Assembly: GCA_002633005.1 (NCBI GenBank)
Contig: NMRA01000054.1
Location: forward strand, 1 to 64,000
DNA length: 64,000 nt
Direction: 5' to 3'
Origin: Phoronis australis
Lineage: Eukaryota; Phoronida; Phoronidae
Numbering within the stretch: position 1 is the first letter of the stretch; the number at the start of each line of letters is the position of its first letter. Both the position numbers and the translations under genes were made by a program. Positions 44,404-56,584 of this stretch are shown here, one piece after another. The notes below the pieces were generated by a model. The model did no database searches, was not told the DNA's origin, and was given only the letters and a program-made list of their open reading frames with translations.

Positions 44404-46470
44404 TGGGGCCTCGTGCATTAGTTCAGGTGTTTTGTCCAATGGGCCCAACCATGAGGCCTGCGCACGTCTGATGCACCGCAAATGACACCAGATCACCTGC
44501 ACTGTTTATTTTTTTCAATAACGATCAAGCTGAAACCAATTTTATGACGCTTCTTGACTCATTTAAGACGTAGCGTGGGTTTTGCAGCTTAAGCTTTGCC
44601 ATTCTCTTGCGCTTCCATTTGATAACGGAACCTTTTCTTTACGGGTGCGTCTTCCGTAAAGACGTATCCACTGAATACAGCAAGATGTATTTAATACCAG
44701 ACTTTTTGAGAACCCAGTGTATACTATAATGGTTGTGGACAAGTGAAAAGGTAACTTCTGGAAAACGTCGTTACCACTGTAATCAAGTGCCAGAGAAAAA
44801 AAAAACAACTTGTCAAATACACTGACGCCACGATCATGTCAGCGGATTCCTTGTAGAGAAAGAGTGTATTCTGTCACGCACTGTGTTATCGTATTCCTGT
44901 GGATTGAAAAAAACGACATGAAAACGCTGCATGTAGGTAAAAAACGTAACTAAACAATATTTACGTCTTCGAAATGACACCACAGACCTGTGGACACAGC
45001 CTTAGTTTGTATTGTTTACCAATATACACTTATAAGTTTCATGGAAGTAAAATACACTATGAGCTGGATACTTGCATTGGCACCACACAGTCGCGAACTA
45101 ACGTTGCTGTAATTGAACAACAACGCCATGCTACGATCATTCAGCACTTTAAATAATTAATCAAGCAATCGACTGAAATCATTTGGAAGTATCGATACTT
45201 TTCATATGTTAAACAAGGGAAGTTTTTTCATTGCTACAACAAAAACAACAATCACTGCTGCAAACAACACACCATGGTAAAACACAGATGTTCTCTTATC
45301 GCCAGATTCAAGAACATATTGCTACTGTTTTGAGTTCCTTATATTTTTGTATAATTTAACTGCAAATACTCATAGACACGTTTTAGGTTGACATTGGGCT
45401 TTGAATTCCATTTGCGATCAGCAGTTTCTACGATTATTTGAGATTAATTGCAAGATAAATATTAGTAACAACAGTAATAATGAGAATCCAAGAATTTAAG
45501 GATTCACATAATGTTCACTTAGTCAGTGACTCTCGCATAATTTAGAATAACCCTAAAAAAGCCTTCTAATATCCAAGACAGCATACGTGGCATAAATCAG
45601 CCACCGTGTCTGTATAACACCAGCCTCTACATAGTGTCAACATCCAAGACGTAAAATGATATTAAAAGTTTTTGTATCCTTGTAAAACGTGTACCCTTGT
45701 AAAACATCACGCAATATCTGACAAAAGAATCGTTTACTTTTCAATGGTAATAAATGGGTGTGCTCCAACATTGAAAAAGTGTGTTGTCCTCCGGCCTGGC
45801 CATGTTGTAGGAGTGAGAGTATGGTGAGGTAAAAACAAATAATATTTTAGGGGCGACCTAACTGAAAGTACTTTAACTTTATCATGCTCAGATGCCATTC
45901 AAAGAGCGGATGTAAAATGACAGACTATATTACAATTACTTAATTCTGTTGAATATTTTTGATATCATTAAGCGGCAGTGGTAGCATTTTAAGGTCACCA
46001 AAACTTTCATTCCAGGTCAACTTGGAAGGATGGTGACGCAAAAGTTATTTTCAACGGTCCCAGCAGCTCAAATATTGATTGCATGATTAAAGACGATTTC
46101 GTCACAACAGGGAATACTTTTACAAGACGAACCAGAATGTCCAGAATGTCAAATTATCCAGACTTTGTAAATATTCATATTCGAGTTTCATTCATGAACT
46201 ATACTTTGTTTATTCGAAAACATTTATTGGTTTTTAATACACCACAGTCTTCTCAGCGGATTGTGTTTTAAATGCTCTTTTAAAAGGTGGCTAGAAAGCA
46301 TACAAAACTATTAATGCCATGTTTCGAAGATTCATGTTTTCCATAGTTACCAAAAAAGTTATCACGGCAAAGGGTCATGTCGCAGTCGACATATGCCGGC
46401 AGGCTGATATCAGATGCTGTTGAGCTGTGTTTAAAACAATGAGCTAAATTAAGAAGTTTCTCGTCTCTCG
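44404..46470. other. upstream region of the globin gene
   Basis: No supported gene or clear repeat. Short frames at 44563-44808 (-), 44974-45156 (+) and 46083-46271 (+) have no domains. Confidence 0.45.
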
Positions 46471-46474
46471 GGTG

Positions 46475-46482
46475 TATAAAAA
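46475..46482 (+). promoter_or_regulatory. TATA box of the globin gene
   Basis: TATAAAAA lies 60 bp upstream of the globin ATG; transcription would start near 46505, giving a leader of about 30 nt. The ATG context is GCCACCAAAATGC. Confidence 0.75.
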
Positions 46483-46534
46483 CCGGACAGGAGAAGGAGT
46501 TCTCCACTTTTGGTCTACACAGGAAGCCACCAAA

Positions 46535-49418
46535 ATGCCTCTCTTCAACGCCGCCGAACGCCGTTTGTGCATGGACGCTTGGGCCAGCATGCCGGGTAAC
46601 CTGAAGGAAAACGGTACACTGATGTTCAAAAGGTAATTCTATGAATTTGGTGGACGACACCTTTTCTAAAACGCGTCTTTTTGGATATGAGGTTAAGCTG
46701 TGTTGCTAGGGTAAGCCAAATTCAGTACAAATACATGTTTGCTGTTTTCACGAAAAATCCGGGAAAATGATTAGTAGCAGAAGAAAATTAGAGCAACGTT
46801 TTTACCTACAACGGTGGGTGGAAAAGTTGTGTTCCCTCAAGTGCTTTTTCATAACTACTACAGGATTATAGTTGTTGGCTTGCACAAACATTTTGCGTGG
46901 AAAAAACAAAAAGATAAAGCAAAAGAGCTGGAATGAATTGATTGATCGGGAACTAAAATTTGGATTTTCAGCTTGTTTTTGTTGACTCATTACAGGATGT
47001 TCGAGGTGTATCCCGAGATGGCAGAGCTCTTCACGTTTCATGAAGGCAAGGGAAAAATCATGGACAACCCGCAGATGATGCCCCATGTGATGAGGATCAT
47101 GAGGAAGCTGGATATCACCATTACCCAGCTCGACACCCCAGCCATCATGGCGGCCGATCTGAAGATGTTGGGCTCCCGCCACCCCGGCTACAATGTCAAC
47201 CCTAACAAACACGTCCAGGTAAACAAATATGTACACAATATCTAATATGTTTTTGCTCAATGACATTCGTGAATGTCGAAGTTATACATCACTCTTTCAA
47301 CCAAACTCTCAGAAAAAATTAATCTTAAACATCCTATGTTTGGTACTCTTTTCTTTGAAAAAATCTTGTAGAAAGAGCATCATTTTGACTCAACTGATTT
47401 TCAACGAAATTTGCCATACATTTTCTTTAGTGAATATGAAGCGTAAATAATCTTTGTACCAATTTTGTCGTTGCGCCATAATTTGGACTTTAAACATCAT
47501 GCTTATATGATACACAAAATTAATCTCACCTCGAGATTCTATCACCAAAATACTAAATTGAACAAACTTATTAAGTCTTAGAGTGGCTGCTCATTATCGC
47601 TAACTTGATTTTTGTTGAAATGCTTTTAATGCACAGCAGTTTGATAGAAAATGTTAAATATTAGTGTTTTTACGTTTTGAAGCAATTTTCATGCCTCCAC
47701 ATGTATGCATTTAATTTTGACATATTATGCTGTGGTCCACGACCGACCTTTCGGCGTCCGTCCTGCGTTCATCCGTGAAATTTTACATACATGTTTCTAT
47801 CATAGATGGAACGGCACGAGCAAATTTTTTGGACGGATTCGATTCAAGTGAATGATACATGTTAGCCTCTATATCTCTATATCGATTTCTTGGATGGATC
47901 TTCTTGGCATTCGTCAAAACGGTTTCTTTTATAAAAAATGACGACAAGAACGAATTCTTCGTAATCTGGGTTCCCTAGTAGCCATTTTACTATTTTTCGT
48001 GTGCAAAATTGCTCAAAGGATAATTACCAAATTTTACAGATGTAGTTTTATCGAGATTGATCAGGACTGAGGTAGATTTCAGGACAGGGCTAACTACTGT
48101 GACGCCAAGTAGTGGTTGTGCCTCCCTATCTATCAATTTTCTTGATGGGTGCTTCTGAAATTTGATACAAACTCTGTTTTAGTCTAGGAGAGTACACCTG
48201 CCGGGTCGAGTATGACTTCTGTGGTGTCAATTAGTGGCAATATAGATAATCGTAGTTTTCTGATGTATGCTCACGAGATTTGGCAAATAATTTTCCACAA
48301 AGAAAACGCAGCACTTGTCCAGGCAGAATTATCCTTACGCTGCACCCCTTGGTATCCCTTTTCTTTAACGTATTGGATCGTACCAATAAACACTCCTGTT
48401 TGCAGTAAAGTAGACACATTTTAAAGCTTTGCGTTGTTCTTGGATAAGATTCCTATTTACATCATTTCTATCTTTTGCCAAACACACTCCTGAACAAGGA
48501 TTCTGAAGTGGCGCATAATATACATTAGATTGGAGTAGTACATATTTATACAAAGTTAAGTGTTAGGGAGCGGTGCAAGTAAGGGCAATGGTAGAACTAT
48601 ATGAAGGAGGGATATTTTGAAGTAATCCAGAAAGGCAGGGTAAGAAAATGAGATGGGGAAATAGTACTCCTCTAACCTGGCTGTATTCATTTAACAAATT
48701 CTCAATTATCAGGTAGTAAATAGTTGAAAAAGAATTTTGTAGACTTCTTCATTTTTGTGAGTTTATAGTTTTTCACCCTTGATACACTGCAGTCACAAAT
48801 TATAAATTAAAACATAAACAGATCGACTGTTAGATGCATGGTGCGGCGCTCACTGTTTGTTGAAATTCATAACCTTATAGTTTGTTGTTTTGTTTATGAG
48901 TAATTGAATGTATCACTTAGTGGCAGATCTATGTTTTCAGTAAGGGGGGAGCTTAGAATTCGAGTGAATCCGATGTGTGTAGCGTGTAGCGCCGAACGGA
49001 AGGGAGGTCGGGAGAGGGTTCCCCCCTCCCGTTTAACATTTTTTGTGGTTTTTAGTAGCTGATTTCATTTTTCTGGCGAATTTTTTAAAATTTTTATTTT
49101 TCATCCTGTCCCGAGGGGGGTTGAACCCCCTGAACCCCCCTGTAGGTCCGCCTCTGTTACTACAGACTTATTTACCATCGAAACGTACTATTCATTTGTG
49201 GCAAGTGAAATACTTTCGTAATGAAGAATAAAAATTACAACTCTTATGTTTACATTTGTGGACACAAAAGTCTTATACAATATTGTTTATGTTTTCAGCC
49301 CATGAAGGAAGCCTTCCTTTTCATGGTGAAGAGTCGTCTTGGAGACAAGTTCACCTCACAGGTGGAAAGTGCTATGACCAAGGCATTTGATGAAATCACC
49401 AACATCATGCTTCGTTAA
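46535..49418 (+). CDS. intracellular globin (myoglobin-like), 146 residues, three exons
   Basis: Coding exons 46535-46632, 46996-47218 and 49299-49418 with GT-AG junctions give 146 residues, the usual single-domain length. The introns fall at the two ancestral animal positions: after the second base of Arg33 (B12.2) and phase 0 after Gln107 (G7.0). Key residues: Trp16 (A12), Phe45/Phe47 in the CD region, His63 as the distal E7 ligand (MPHVMRIM), His95 as the proximal F8 ligand (LGSRHPGYNV). There is no signal peptide, so it is intracellular: oxygen storage or transport, or NO chemistry. Methionine is very high, 17 of 146. No second globin was seen nearby. Frames opposite it are shadows. Confidence 0.95.
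48919..49156. mobile_element. hAT-like MITE in globin intron 2
   Basis: Ends AGTGGCAGATCTATG (48919) and TAGGTCCGCCTCTG (to 49156) are imperfect inverted repeats of the CAGTGGCGGATC type. Inside them are G-rich then C-rich runs. It lies 140 bp upstream of globin exon 3. No 8-bp target duplication remains. Confidence 0.6.
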
Positions 49419-49511
49419 ATGTCAATGATGTTTTATTCGACCTGGACACGCTTACTTGTCTTGCACTATTGTTAATATTCGTTGAAGTTCGTTTGGATCA
49501 TCGATGAACTC

Positions 49512-49517
49512 AATAAA
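49512..49517 (+). terminator. poly(A) signal of the globin gene
   Basis: AATAAA, 94 nt after the stop at 49416-49418. Confidence 0.75.
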
Positions 49518-49519
49518 TG

Positions 49520-51930
49520 CTTCACGTTACGTCTGTTGCTTTGTTTTACTCACGCTTGGTTGGTAGCCTAATATTGCTGTTGTTTAAATGAAAACGGCTA
49601 TATCATATAAAGTCATTGAATATCTATAGGTATATTGTCTTAATATTTCGAATGGCCTGCGGTCATCATACATATGAGGGAAATTTCTCTCCATACTCTT
49701 TCAAGAACTGTACTGTGGCACCTGGGTAGAGTTCAATAGCTCTCTCGCAACGAGAAAAATCTAGCCAAAGTCACGTGATTTCATTGAAAATGTTCTGCAA
49801 TATCTCAAGAAATCTCGCGACATTTTACTTTTCCAGCGTGGTATTATCGTTATTGAACTCTACCCTGAAGTAGACCCACAATGCACCTTAGTAAGCAAGC
49901 TACGCTTACGTCAACTCTAATATGCGTATTTTTAGACTGAGCAGACTTTCGAGCATAGTAAAAACCTTGCGATCGGATAGTGTACTTTTATTGTAGAATC
50001 ACACTCAGTGCTGGTGTCTGTCTGACAAACGGGGATAGTTTGTCCTAGAAACGTTATGTGGTCTCAACACAAACAGCAAACTGTTTTGAGTAAATCATTA
50101 TGGCAATCACAGAAGACATCGTTCATATGACGCCTGAGGGAAATTTCTCTGCAATGAATTATCGCTCAAAATGCGAGCGTGATTCTGATCTGAGTACTAT
50201 AGTGGACCCAATGAAACACATAGAGTGGCATCAGTTCATAAACTGGAGACGACCGGGACCGTCATTTTTTCACAATTAATTATAGTCTGGTAAATCAACA
50301 TTTTCCAGATAAATCGACGGCCTGTTTCATGAAAGGTGACATAACGCTTAAGTCCGAAATGTGGTAACACTTGACTGTTCCTAGATGCTTCTGCAGTGCA
50401 TATTTCCCCCACAGCTTAGAAAAATTGTAAAAAAAATAGATTAAATGCTAATTTTGGGAATAGGATACATTGATGTTCATATTTTTTCGAAAAAAGTATG
50501 TGTGTGGAGCGTTAAATGAAGTTTCTGCCTTTACTCTAATAAAGCCGCTTTTCATGAAACCGGACTGTCCCAATTTTCTTGTCTCAGCTCCCCGTTTGAC
50601 ACAATTTAAGTTAAATGTGAAAAGAAGCAAGGATCATTTCAAATGGATTGCAAATAAAATCCCAATATTTGTTCGCAGACAATTAACTAAGCGAATGTAA
50701 TTTACTCCAAATTTGGGTTTAAAAATCTTTCGCTGAAATTTTCATGCAAAACATTGGTCTCGAACAGAGCTACTCAAAGGAATGACACTGTGTATCCTTA
50801 CGTCATTCCCCATACAATTCCACGACATGGTCTCAGAGCGCACACTTACATGTAGGTTTGGATGTCTGTGGCTCGTTCCCCAACGCAACATACTCGAGAG
50901 TGAAAGCTAAGTACCATAACGTATTATATGTATTATTGTATGCCGATATATCCTGGTGACTTAGGTGATTTTGCCAGTGAAAATTCGCAAGACTACGGAT
51001 CGTAGCCCAGGAACGAGCCAAAATAATTCTTAATTGTTTGTCTTACTTGACGCTTTGAGCCCTTTTCTTCTGCATGTGGAAAGAACCTGATCGGTTCTAC
51101 ACTATAGTGTTGACTTACAAAGTAAATGATGCAACATGCATATCCACATGTATTGATACAATCTGTCGCAGTCGGTGTGAAGGTAAAAATAGCTAATGGC
51201 CCTATCCCAAATGAATTCCCAACTCCCAGCCAATCGGAACGACTGAGTTTTACTTCGTTCCGTTATTCCAATGATAAGTCAAAGTCATCAAGATTATACA
51301 GTGCCATTCTTATGTGGCACTATGTACTACACAATCAGCAGGTGGCAAGACTTTCTCGTCTAGCAGTCCGCTCACCTAAAATTGCCAAGCAATATGACAC
51401 GAACAATAACGACATTGTCACATTCGGTGAGAACGCTCAAAATAGTTCGACAAAAATCCGTTTTTAGTTATTTATGTGTAAGGCAGCATTATTTTGAAAA
51501 GTATAATTGGTCACTTGACATTCCTTTGGATGCCCGATTTTACAAGATACTCTCACGCGTTTCCGTCTGGAAATACTCTGACCCCATCCTGAGTTCAAAG
51601 ACACCAGGACCTCGTTACAAATTAACAGAGCTTCGTGAGACTATGCGAGATATTTTTGTGTATTTTAAACGAGAACGCGCGATTTTGACTAGATTTTTAT
51701 CGCCGCGAGGCACCTCAGCTCTATCAAATGGGTGTCTTATTGTACGAAGTAAATGCGTCTGACACAGCGCCACTTCTCGTAGTTTTGGGAAAGACTGTGC
51801 GGTATGAATGATTCCAAAAGTAAATTGACTTCGATTACGTATTAAGCGCTGTCATGGTATGTTCAGACTTTAACTTAGGTTAGTATTACTAATAAGCTGG
51901 GATGGATGATAAGTGTATGTGCGTACATAC
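49520..51930. other. downstream of globin, no supported gene
   Basis: Frames at 50470-50700, 51126-51467 and 51382-51762 (+) are open but carry no domain or matching splice sites. Confidence 0.4.
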
Positions 51931-52105
51931 CCGATAACTTATGCGGACTGCAATCAAACAATGCGTAAATAGCATACCAACGACGAAGTTGAGTAAGCGT
52001 ACAGTAAACATCATTCCATTCCGGTTCTTTACGTTTTCTACCCCATTTTTCAAATTTTATTTGTGCTGAAGTCATCATCGCAGTTCTCATTGACAATGAC
52101 GTCAC
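51931..52105 (-). CDS. candidate 5' coding exon, minus strand
   Basis: ATG at 52105-52103 opens 58 codons (MTSLSMRTAMMTSAQIKFEK, then KEPEWNDVYCTLTQLRRWYA, ending SPHKLSG) and reaches a donor TCGG|GTATGT in phase 1. The codons look protein-like and Trp/Tyr-rich. No acceptor precedes it, so it would be a first exon. No downstream exon was found and no family is recognised. A chance ORF is quite possible. Confidence 0.3.
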
Positions 52106-53020
52106 AATTAACGTCTTACATTACTTAATACGTACGACATCTACTTACTGTAGCGTCAGTGACCAACAAGGCTCATACAGACTCTAACCTGTTCACAAAA
52201 CAAACTAAAAGTCAAAGGTTTTCCAACACTTTCGCTTGTGACAAAAACTCCAGTTACAGGTGTCATTTGTTCTTATTGTTTTGGCTGATTGGTGACGCAG
52301 GACATAGTTTTGTTTTTTCAAAGATACTTTTATGTTATAAGCGAAACGTTGACCATGAACTCAATGTTTAAATTTGCTCTTACAACCAGATTGCTATTGA
52401 TCCTTCAGCCAAGAACTGATGCAGTCATCCTTATATTTCGGAACGAAAACTGTGATAGGATTTAATCTTTAATGCTATGTTAACTTTTTGGCGTTTTTGA
52501 CTTAGCATAGGTAGCGTAGCCTGAAACGGATCTGAATCGAGTTTTATAAATACAGTATTAAGCCATTGTAGGTGAATAGAGACCTTCCGCAGCAATTTTG
52601 TGGGTCCCATAGATGACAGATGCCAACACCGCGCTAAACTTAAAAACAAGGATTTGGGACACAATATTATTCTTACCAGCGTAAATATTTTTTCTGATCC
52701 TCTTGGTCGTGTGCCTTTCGTTATACGAATTAGATTTACGTTCAACCACTTATTTTTAAAATGAGACAAAAAGTTGCACTTCAAGGTCAACATTTGTCCG
52801 TTTGGTTTCATGAACCGCTCACGGTATGATCACGTGCTATATTGAACAAGTCCTTTTGGACGAATCCGCCCTGCAAAAGGGGTGGGGGATCACTCATGGG
52901 GAGAGTATCGCCCCTCACAATCCTTAGTCAGCTTTTGGAAAAGATTGTGAGTTTGTTAGCATTATATGTTACGTTAAAGGTATTTTTTAAAAAGCTCCGA
53001 AGGTTCTTGAGTGCAAATGA
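52106..53020. other. unassigned region
   Basis: Minus frame 52811-52431 is open but has no domain. Nothing else was recognised. Confidence 0.4.
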
Positions 53021-53165
53021 GTCCGAAGAATCGTAAGTCCGAATGCAGGTTTACACAAGTCCGTCAAAAATGATGCTCGTTACCCAGTCCGAAATTAGCT
53101 CCAAAGTTCACAACACTAAAGTTCGAAGACTCATATGCTCCGATGTCGACGACTTGGCGTTACCA
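53010..53165. repeat. decayed minisatellite with AAGTCCGAA words
   Basis: AGTCCGAA, AAGTCCG and AAGTTCGAAG recur every 15-30 bp. Confidence 0.5.
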
Positions 53166-53419
53166 GTTTTGGAACGCATTATACATTTGGACTTATGAAC
53201 TTTCACATTTGTGAGCCTGCGGACTTAGTGAGACTCAAATTTTGTATTGCACGGGGAAATTTGGGTTTTGATCTGCAGAGTCGGAGGGTGTTTTTTGACT
53301 GCCGACCTGTCTTGTTCCATAGGGTGTAAACCGACTGCAGTAATGACTCTGTTAACAATTTTAGTTTGGGCAGGACATTAATAATTCTTTTACTTATAAC
53401 CGGTCCCCAGTTTCTTCCA

Positions 53420-54020
53420 GACCGCCGTTACCGCTATTTTGTGTAATGAAAAAGGTCGGAAAACAACGGAAGCAACAGGCTTGGAGGGACAATCGGTCCA
53501 GACTGGCTGCACAGTTCCCGCAATCAGAAAACGCAACGATAAGCAGTTAAAGAACTTTTGGAAACGCTCATAAATGAAGGCTAAAAAGGAATTTTCATCA
53601 CTTAAAAAGCTGCAAAGGAAACCGGCGGAGGACCAAAGGAGGTGGAACTCAGTCAGGAAAATCAGGTGGTGTTAGACTTGATCCTAGATGATGACGTCGT
53701 CAGTCCTGCCCGAAATGCTTACGACGATGACGCCCTGCTTAGCCAGTCAGACTGTACGGAGTTTGTGGGACACACTGCAACAGGTACGAGTCAACATTTG
53801 TACGTGCTGTCTTCTTGTCAGCCACGGTCGATGCAGTCCACAATAAATCAGATGTTACAGGGAGAGCAAATCCCAATGTGCTCAAGGGGTCTTGTACCCG
53901 GATTAGATAGCAGACACCGTCTCCCCTTTCGAGTCCCCCACGTGGTTCGAGTACACGAAGCACACCGCGTGGCAACCAGGAACAAGTCTATTGTACCCCC
54001 TACTCAAAGATAAGTAGACA
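53420..54020 (+). pseudogene. decayed Myb/SANT-like ORF
   Basis: Pieces in successive frames fit Myb/SANT-like proteins that accompany PIF/Harbinger transposons: RKRNDKQLKNFWKRS and MKAKKEFSSLKKL (53530-53620), then a glycine-proline link and VELSQENQVVLDLILDDDVV with a following YDDDALL (53640-53735). In the family the order is a K-Q-L-K-x-x-W-K helix, K-K-E, then GGGP and an acidic D-D-D block, as here. A stop (TAA at 53571) and frame changes break it. The frame runs on to 54013 without further similarity. Confidence 0.5.
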
Positions 54021-54131
54021 GGGTACGCCACAAAGCCACCAAGCTCCATTTTGCCTGAGAATCCCTGTTGGTGCTAGAAAAGCAATGGAGTCAGAAAAGC
54101 CGTCAAATTCCCGAGGTAGGCAGTCTTTTCC

Positions 54132-54425
54132 GTGTATGAACCTACATGTAAGTCCCGTTCATGGAAGGCGTTTTTGCGGAAATACTTGCAGAAATATTTT
54201 TCGTATCATGTTAAATTTTGTGCATTAGAACAAAAATTGCGGAACCATAACAGTGACGATGAAAAAACAGAAGCTGCTGGTAAGATGTCAATTTTAATCG
54301 AAGCCTTAGTGAATCACTCAGAAACTCATAATTCTCTTTGTCAAACCTTAACTGAAGACGATTTCCAAAGCAATCGCGTCATTATTGCCAACACAAAAAA
54401 CGGATTTGGTCTTTTGGGCAATTGA
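54132..54425 (+). pseudogene. possible C-terminal helical piece of the Myb/SANT-like ORF
   Basis: The open frame contains FCALEQKLRNHNSDDEKTEA and SILIEALVNHSETHNSLCQ, amphipathic and charged as in the C-terminal part of such proteins. The link to 53420-54020 is by position and style only. Confidence 0.3.
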
Positions 54426-54565
54426 AGACTATTTTAAATACAATAAATTTGTTACGAACTGATTGCACACAATATAAAACATGTAATAAGCATTATGAAA
54501 AGAAAAGTTTCGCGCGCAAACGCTGTGGACCATAAACAAGTAAGTCTCTTAGTATAAAATTGGGA

Positions 54566-54881
54566 GCTAAATCGTGGTGGTGTAGTGGTAAAGTACGCGC
54601 CCTCCATCCGCCAGGTCTTGAGTTCGATTCCTTGGTACTTGCAGCTTTTCCTGTTAGACGGTTTCTCTTTTTTTGCCTTTTTTTCTTGGAAAATACTTCA
54701 GGAATCAAGCAAAATGCTTGTTTTTTAGAGGAAAAAACAGAAAAATTTCCTAGGCGGGAGGGGGACAAACCCCCTTCCGACCTCCCCCCATTCGGTGCTA
54801 CGCGCATCTACAATCGTGCTTTGAACAAATGTTTACAGACAAAATGTTGGGCCCCCTTATAATATCCTAGATCCGCCACTG
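54566..54881 (+). mobile_element. tRNA-derived SINE
   Basis: A-box-like TGGTGTAGTGGTAAAGTACGC (54579-54599) and B-box GGTCTTGAGTTCGATTCC (54614-54631) are spaced as in a tRNA gene. A non-tRNA body follows, ending CTAGATCCGCCACTG (54867-54881). The tRNA-like part has no proper acceptor stem, so it is a SINE and not a tRNA gene. Confidence 0.75.
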
Positions 54882-55028
54882 ATTCTACGTTGAACTTGAT
54901 TTTATTGTACCTTTTTAACACTTGAATTATTGTGAAAATATTGTGACTTGTTTTCCTGAACTGACTCCGAAGTTACTCTAAAAACACGTTTAAAAGTAAC
55001 CAAAATTTCTTTGACGTTATCTTTACAG

Positions 55029-55118
55029 ATGTGACTGCGTTACTGCTGTTGAGAAGCCTGGGACCTCAAAACTGGCCTCATCAAAACCAACTGGTTTACA
55101 TCCATCGACATTACTCAG
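55029..55118 (+). CDS. candidate internal exon
   Basis: Lies between TCTTTACAG and CTCAG|GTGCG. In the third frame it reads CDCVTAVEKPGTSKLASSKP to HPSTLL and ends with two bases of a codon. It matches in phase the candidate exon at 55813. No family is recognised and upstream exons are unknown. Confidence 0.35.
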
Positions 55119-55549
55119 GTGCGAAACTGTTATTCAAAATGAATACTTGTACTCTACGTTACTGACTTATTTACTTACAGTGCTTGAGGAACATGGGATG
55201 TCAAGACTTAAAATTTAAATGCCGTCGGCTTATTTGGCCATGTCTCTGAGCTGCACGGATTGAAATATCCCTGTTAAACGGGAACAAGGCAATCAAACAT
55301 GCAAACTTCGATTCATATGCCCAACACTTGACTAGTAGATACAAACTACATCAAATGTATGAACAGAAATTCATACATGTAAACCAAAAACCACGGTTGT
55401 GAACTAATATCACATAATTGTGTAAACATTTTCTAGTAATGGAGGTCATCATTCGCTTTCCCAAGGAGCCCAGCACGAAGCAAATGGCGACACAAAATGT
55501 ATCTATACAAGAACGATGTTCTTACATGCTATTTGTATGTCTGATTTTT

Positions 55550-55740
55550 GTTTGATTTGTTAGTTCGTGTGCATGACTTTTTGTTTGTACACATCATGTT
55601 GTGGTTCGTATGTATGAATAAAGTGTTCTTCCTAATGATGCAGTGTTTTGCTTGTGACTTGAAGTTCCTGTGTAAGACTTGAAGCTTGTGCGTATCACTC
55701 AAAGTTTGTTCCTATCATTGCCTGGTACCATTGTGTAGTT
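55550..55740. repeat. decayed about 27-bp minisatellite
   Basis: Imperfect copies of GTTTGTGCGTATGACTTGAA-like units, at least six, with much drift. Confidence 0.65.
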
Positions 55741-55812
55741 GTTGACAAATGTTGAACTCAAGGTAACTTTCTTTATTACTTAAATGTGATTATGCAAACG
55801 ATGTATTTTCAG

Positions 55813-55942
55813 TGGGCTTGAGCTTTCTGGGATCAATGCAATTGTTTCTGCCTGTGACGACGAAGCTTCGACTTGTATCCAGGCCATTTGTTACAAGGGT
55901 GTTGTGAAAGTACTGGGGCCTGTTCCAAGAAACTGACAAGTT
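55813..55942 (+). CDS. candidate exon whose frame ends inside a MITE
   Basis: After acceptor TATTTTCAG the first base completes the codon left open at 55118. The frame then reads GLELSGINAIVSACDDEAST and CIQAICYKGVVKVL, passes into the MITE that begins at 55914, and stops at TGA there. Either this is a terminal exon with a transposon-donated end, or an earlier donor (AAA|GTACTG near 55906) is used. Not assigned to a family. Confidence 0.35.
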
Positions 55943-56123
55943 CATTTTTACTTAAGTTTAATATTTTTTTTTAATTTCCAAGCTTTGAAACTTCCAATTT
56001 TGGTAAGTTAAGACGAAACCTATGTCAACTTAAGATCTCTTTCTCGAATTGGTTTTGAGACAAATTTTACTTTCAAAATTTGAAATTTAACTTAGCTAAG
56101 TCAGTTCTGCTGGAACGGGCCAC
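55914..56123. mobile_element. MITE of the GGGCCxGTTCCAAGAAA family, copy 2
   Basis: Ends GGGGCCTGTTCCAAGAAACT and AGTTCTGCTGGAACGGGCC are inverted repeats. The interior has CTTAAGTTTAA-type words as in 39119-39374. Confidence 0.75.
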
Positions 56124-56584
56124 TGATCTTTAAAATTTGAGAGAACTACTCAGTTCTCATAAACTATCTTGACAACAAATTGTTTAGTGTTGTAATTGAT
56201 AAATGAATTGTGAAATATTTTGTGCATGTAATATACATGGTATATTTCCATAAAAATGAATTTTTCTACATGTCTTGTATGGTCAGGAATGGTGTGCATG
56301 ACTGAATTTTGCATACTCTGTATACATGCATTGTATACATTTGTGATTTGCAGAAATTTACCTAAAAGTGAATGCATCAATGAGCAGCAGTTTTGGTGAC
56401 CCTTTTGAGTAAATACCACCTTTTAGGTGCGGTCTTATAGGCCAACCTGCAACTAATCTCGTCATGTTTGTGTTTTTAACATGACAAGTTGGTATTCCTA
56501 ACTTATTCGAATACAGTGTGGGCAGACCAGAATTCACTGATTATTTTTGCAGCTACATTACTTTGCACTGAATTTGACATTATT

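Noticed and set aside
46280-47266. Minus-strand ORFs of 126 and 154 codons over the globin exons
   Set aside because: Antisense shadows of the globin gene, which has full splice and residue support.
54574-54650. tRNA gene on the plus strand
   Set aside because: Good A and B boxes but no closed cloverleaf; SINE head.
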